The notes under the pieces were generated by a model. The model searched no databases. It was given only the letters and a program-made list of their open reading frames with translations, and was not told the origin of the DNA. The position numbers and the translations under genes were made by a program. This document shows positions 62,845 to 64,000 of a DNA stretch of 64,000 nt, one piece after another; position 1 is the first letter of the stretch, and each line of letters starts with the position of its first letter. Source of the DNA: Nitrospiraceae bacterium UBA6905 (GTDB lineage Bacteria > Nitrospirota > Thermodesulfovibrionia > Thermodesulfovibrionales > UBA6898); NCBI GenBank assembly GCA_002451165.1, contig DKBH01000005.1:4707-68706 (forward strand), read 5' to 3'.

Positions 62845-63627
62845 ATGCGAACGACATTGATATGCCTCACGCTGCTATTTCTCCCGCTTGTATTCCCGGG
62901 AGAAGCCTTCCCGTTTGCCAAGAGCGATCAGAATTGCTCAACCTGTCATACCCTGAATGCGGAAGAGGCAAAAACCATTCTGCAAGACCTCATCCCCAAT
63001 GTAAAGGTGATCTTGGTGCAGCCGGCGCCTATCACGGGGCTCTGGGAGATCGGTATTGACATGGGGGGAAGAAAAGCCATCGTTTACCTTGACTATGCCA
63101 AGAAGAACATCATCTCTCCGGCAACGCGCGGCGAGGTGGTCAGCATCAAGACCAGATCGAGCCTTACTCAGGACACCTTTCAGAAAATCAATAAGGTAGA
63201 CCCGTCTCAGGTGGACCTGAAAAATGCCCTCCTTTTCGGCGATAAGAATGCCAAACATAAGATCATTGTTTTCGACGACCCCGATTGACCTTACTGCGCA
63301 AAACTTCATCAGGCGATGAAGAAGGTAATCACCGAGAGAAGAGATATCGCCTTCTATATCATTCTCTATCCGTTGCCGATGCATAAGGAAGCATACGACA
63401 AGGCAAAGGCTATCATCTGTGAGAAGTCCCTTGATCTTCTCGATGCGGCGTTCGAGAAGAAGCCGCTCCCCAAGCCGAGCTGCGACACCAAGGCGGTGGA
63501 CGAGAATATCAAGCTTGCGGAAAAGCTTGGCATCTCAGGGACGCCTGCCATTATCTTCCCGGATGGTTCTCTCATCCCCGGGGCAGTGGAAGCCGACGCG
63601 ATTATCCAGCAGATAGACAAGAAGTAA
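62845..63627 (+). CDS. Selenocysteine-containing DsbC-like thiol:disulfide isomerase (UxxC), in-frame TGA at 63286
   Basis: 260 residues if TGA 63286-63288 is read as selenocysteine 148. Signal peptide (TTLICLTLLFLPLVFPGEAF), CSTCH at ~34-38, SP/AP-I-x-G-LWEIGID strand, then IIVFDDPD-U-PYC, and VITERRDIAFYIILYPLPMH, PKPSC and GISGTPAIIFPDGS. The frame is the same on both sides of the TGA, and both halves align with the cysteine paralogue at 34003-34809, whose DPDCPFC has Cys at this point. A stem-loop fitting a bacterial SECIS follows. Alternative: a nonsense mutation. The start sits 7 bases after a TATACT (62832-62837). Confidence 0.88.
63289..63328 (+). promoter_or_regulatory. SECIS-like stem-loop for selenocysteine insertion
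   Basis: Upper stem CTTCATC (63304-63310) pairs perfectly with GATGAAG (63315-63321) around loop AGGC; a lower TTAC/GTAA pairing (63291-63294 with 63325-63328) may extend it. The loop starts 22 nt after the TGA and has G in its second position, within the usual limits for bacterial SECIS elements. Confidence 0.7.
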
Positions 63628-63669
63628 TCGCCCTTACCGAATTCGTTTCGATGCTTTCCTTCAGCTGTA

Positions 63670-63698
63670 TTGACAAGTTTTCCGGCCGAGATTAATAT
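63670..63698 (+). promoter_or_regulatory. tRNA-Leu(CAG) promoter
   Basis: TTGACA (63670-63675), 17-base spacer, TAATAT (63693-63698), 12 bases before the tRNA. Confidence 0.8.
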
Positions 63699-63710
63699 AG
63701 GTATTTTATT

Positions 63711-63797
63711 GCCGAAGTGGCGGAACTGGCAGACGCGCTAGGTTCAGGGTCTAGTGGTGGAAACGCCGTGGGGGTTCGAGTCCCCCCTTCGGCACCA
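63711..63797 (+). tRNA. tRNA-Leu(CAG)
   Basis: Acceptor arms GCCGAAG and CTTCGGC, anticodon loop TTCAGGG (CAG at 63745-63747), long variable arm, T-loop GTTCGAGTC, encoded CCA. The 150 bases after it hold no gene I can see. Confidence 0.95.
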
Positions 63798-63947
63798 TGA
63801 ACAAAGCGCAGGTCACTGTCTTCGTGTGGCGCCCGCTCGTATGATTCCCGATGAAAAAATCTTGAATGCTGGGAAGTTTTTTCTACAACCGGCTCCATGC
63901 CAAAGGAATAAAGGCATGACGAAACATTGCGGCTACCTAAAGGAGTC

Positions 63948-64000
63948 TTACTCTTTTTCCCGGATTATATCCGCCCCTAAAGACTGCAGCTTCTCTTCGA
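63948..64000 (-). CDS. murA: Probable C-terminus of UDP-N-acetylglucosamine 1-carboxyvinyltransferase
   Basis: The last minus-strand codons read EEKLQSLGADIIREKE and then TAA (63948-63950). The E-KLxxLGADI ending is typical of MurA, first committed enzyme of peptidoglycan precursor synthesis. Only 17 codons are visible, so the name is provisional. Confidence 0.5.
   Translation of the reverse strand, partial: EEKLQSLGADIIREKE

Noticed and set aside
62845..63288. A stand-alone truncated DsbC N-terminal domain
   Set aside because: Homology to the paralogue continues without shift right across the TGA.
63289..63627. A separate 103-residue thioredoxin-like gene starting at ATG 63316
   Set aside because: It lacks the active site and signal peptide and lies in the same frame as the upstream half; one gene read through TGA explains both halves better.

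Overview
The window is about 64 kb of densely packed bacterial chromosome, mostly housekeeping genes in long operons whose neighbours often overlap by 1-14 bases. It suggests an anaerobic or microaerophilic Gram-negative organism of the Nitrospirota / former Deltaproteobacteria kind. The reasons are futalosine-pathway menaquinone genes (mqnB, mqnD), a system II cytochrome c assembly protein next to hemA and hemC, DsbC-type oxidoreductases with a CxxCH motif, a PilY1/minor-pilin operon, FeoB, and undecaprenyl-linked glycosyltransferases. The assignment is inferred from gene content; no phylogeny was run.

Layout. 1-2873 (minus): start of a UvrD-type helicase, then mqnB-mqnD. 3001-6727 (plus): rpsB-tsf-pyrH-frr behind a structured leader, a 45-residue ORF and a DksA/TraR protein with a histone-H1-like tail. 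6740-15424 (minus): argG-dprA-(acidic protein)-topA-mobB-(56-aa protein)-ccsA-hemA-hemC. 15616-20676 (plus): fur-feoB, a class A penicillin-binding protein and a small exported repeat protein. 20694-25065: Cys-rich MerR regulator, atpB-atpE, PAS/GAF sensor, ribF. 25072-33117 (minus): pilY1-fimT-pilV-pilW-pilX. 33407-41895 (minus): yajC-secD-secF-recJ-rsh-dsbC-(hypothetical). 42093-47738 (plus): rpmH-rnpA-yidD-yidC-mnmE, a small Cys-rich protein and a CBS/DRTGG pyrophosphatase.

47841-54661 is a small genomic island. An intact tRNA-Leu(CAA) lies at its left edge and a 56-bp copy of that tRNA's 3' half at its right edge. Inside, an AraC/YqhC-like regulator faces an operon for carbonyl chemistry and export: a Tat-signal alcohol dehydrogenase, two periplasmic cupins (one frameshifted), a 4-oxalocrotonate tautomerase-like protein, a second alcohol dehydrogenase, a SnoaL-like protein, the stub of an aldo/keto reductase, and an NADPH:FMN-reductase-like flavoprotein. 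Beyond the island (54721-61460, plus) are a Crp/Fnr regulator, a response regulator, a lipid-linked sugar cassette (PAP2-GT39 fusion, GT2, flippase-like protein) and bioA.

The most striking item is at 62845-63627. This gene is a paralogue of the DsbC-like gene at 34003-34809, but the first catalytic cysteine is replaced by an in-frame TGA (63286-63288). The reading frame and homology continue unbroken past it, and a SECIS-like hairpin starts 15 nt downstream. I read it as a selenocysteine-containing disulfide isomerase with a UxxC active site. The window closes with tRNA-Leu(CAG) and the probable C-terminus of murA.
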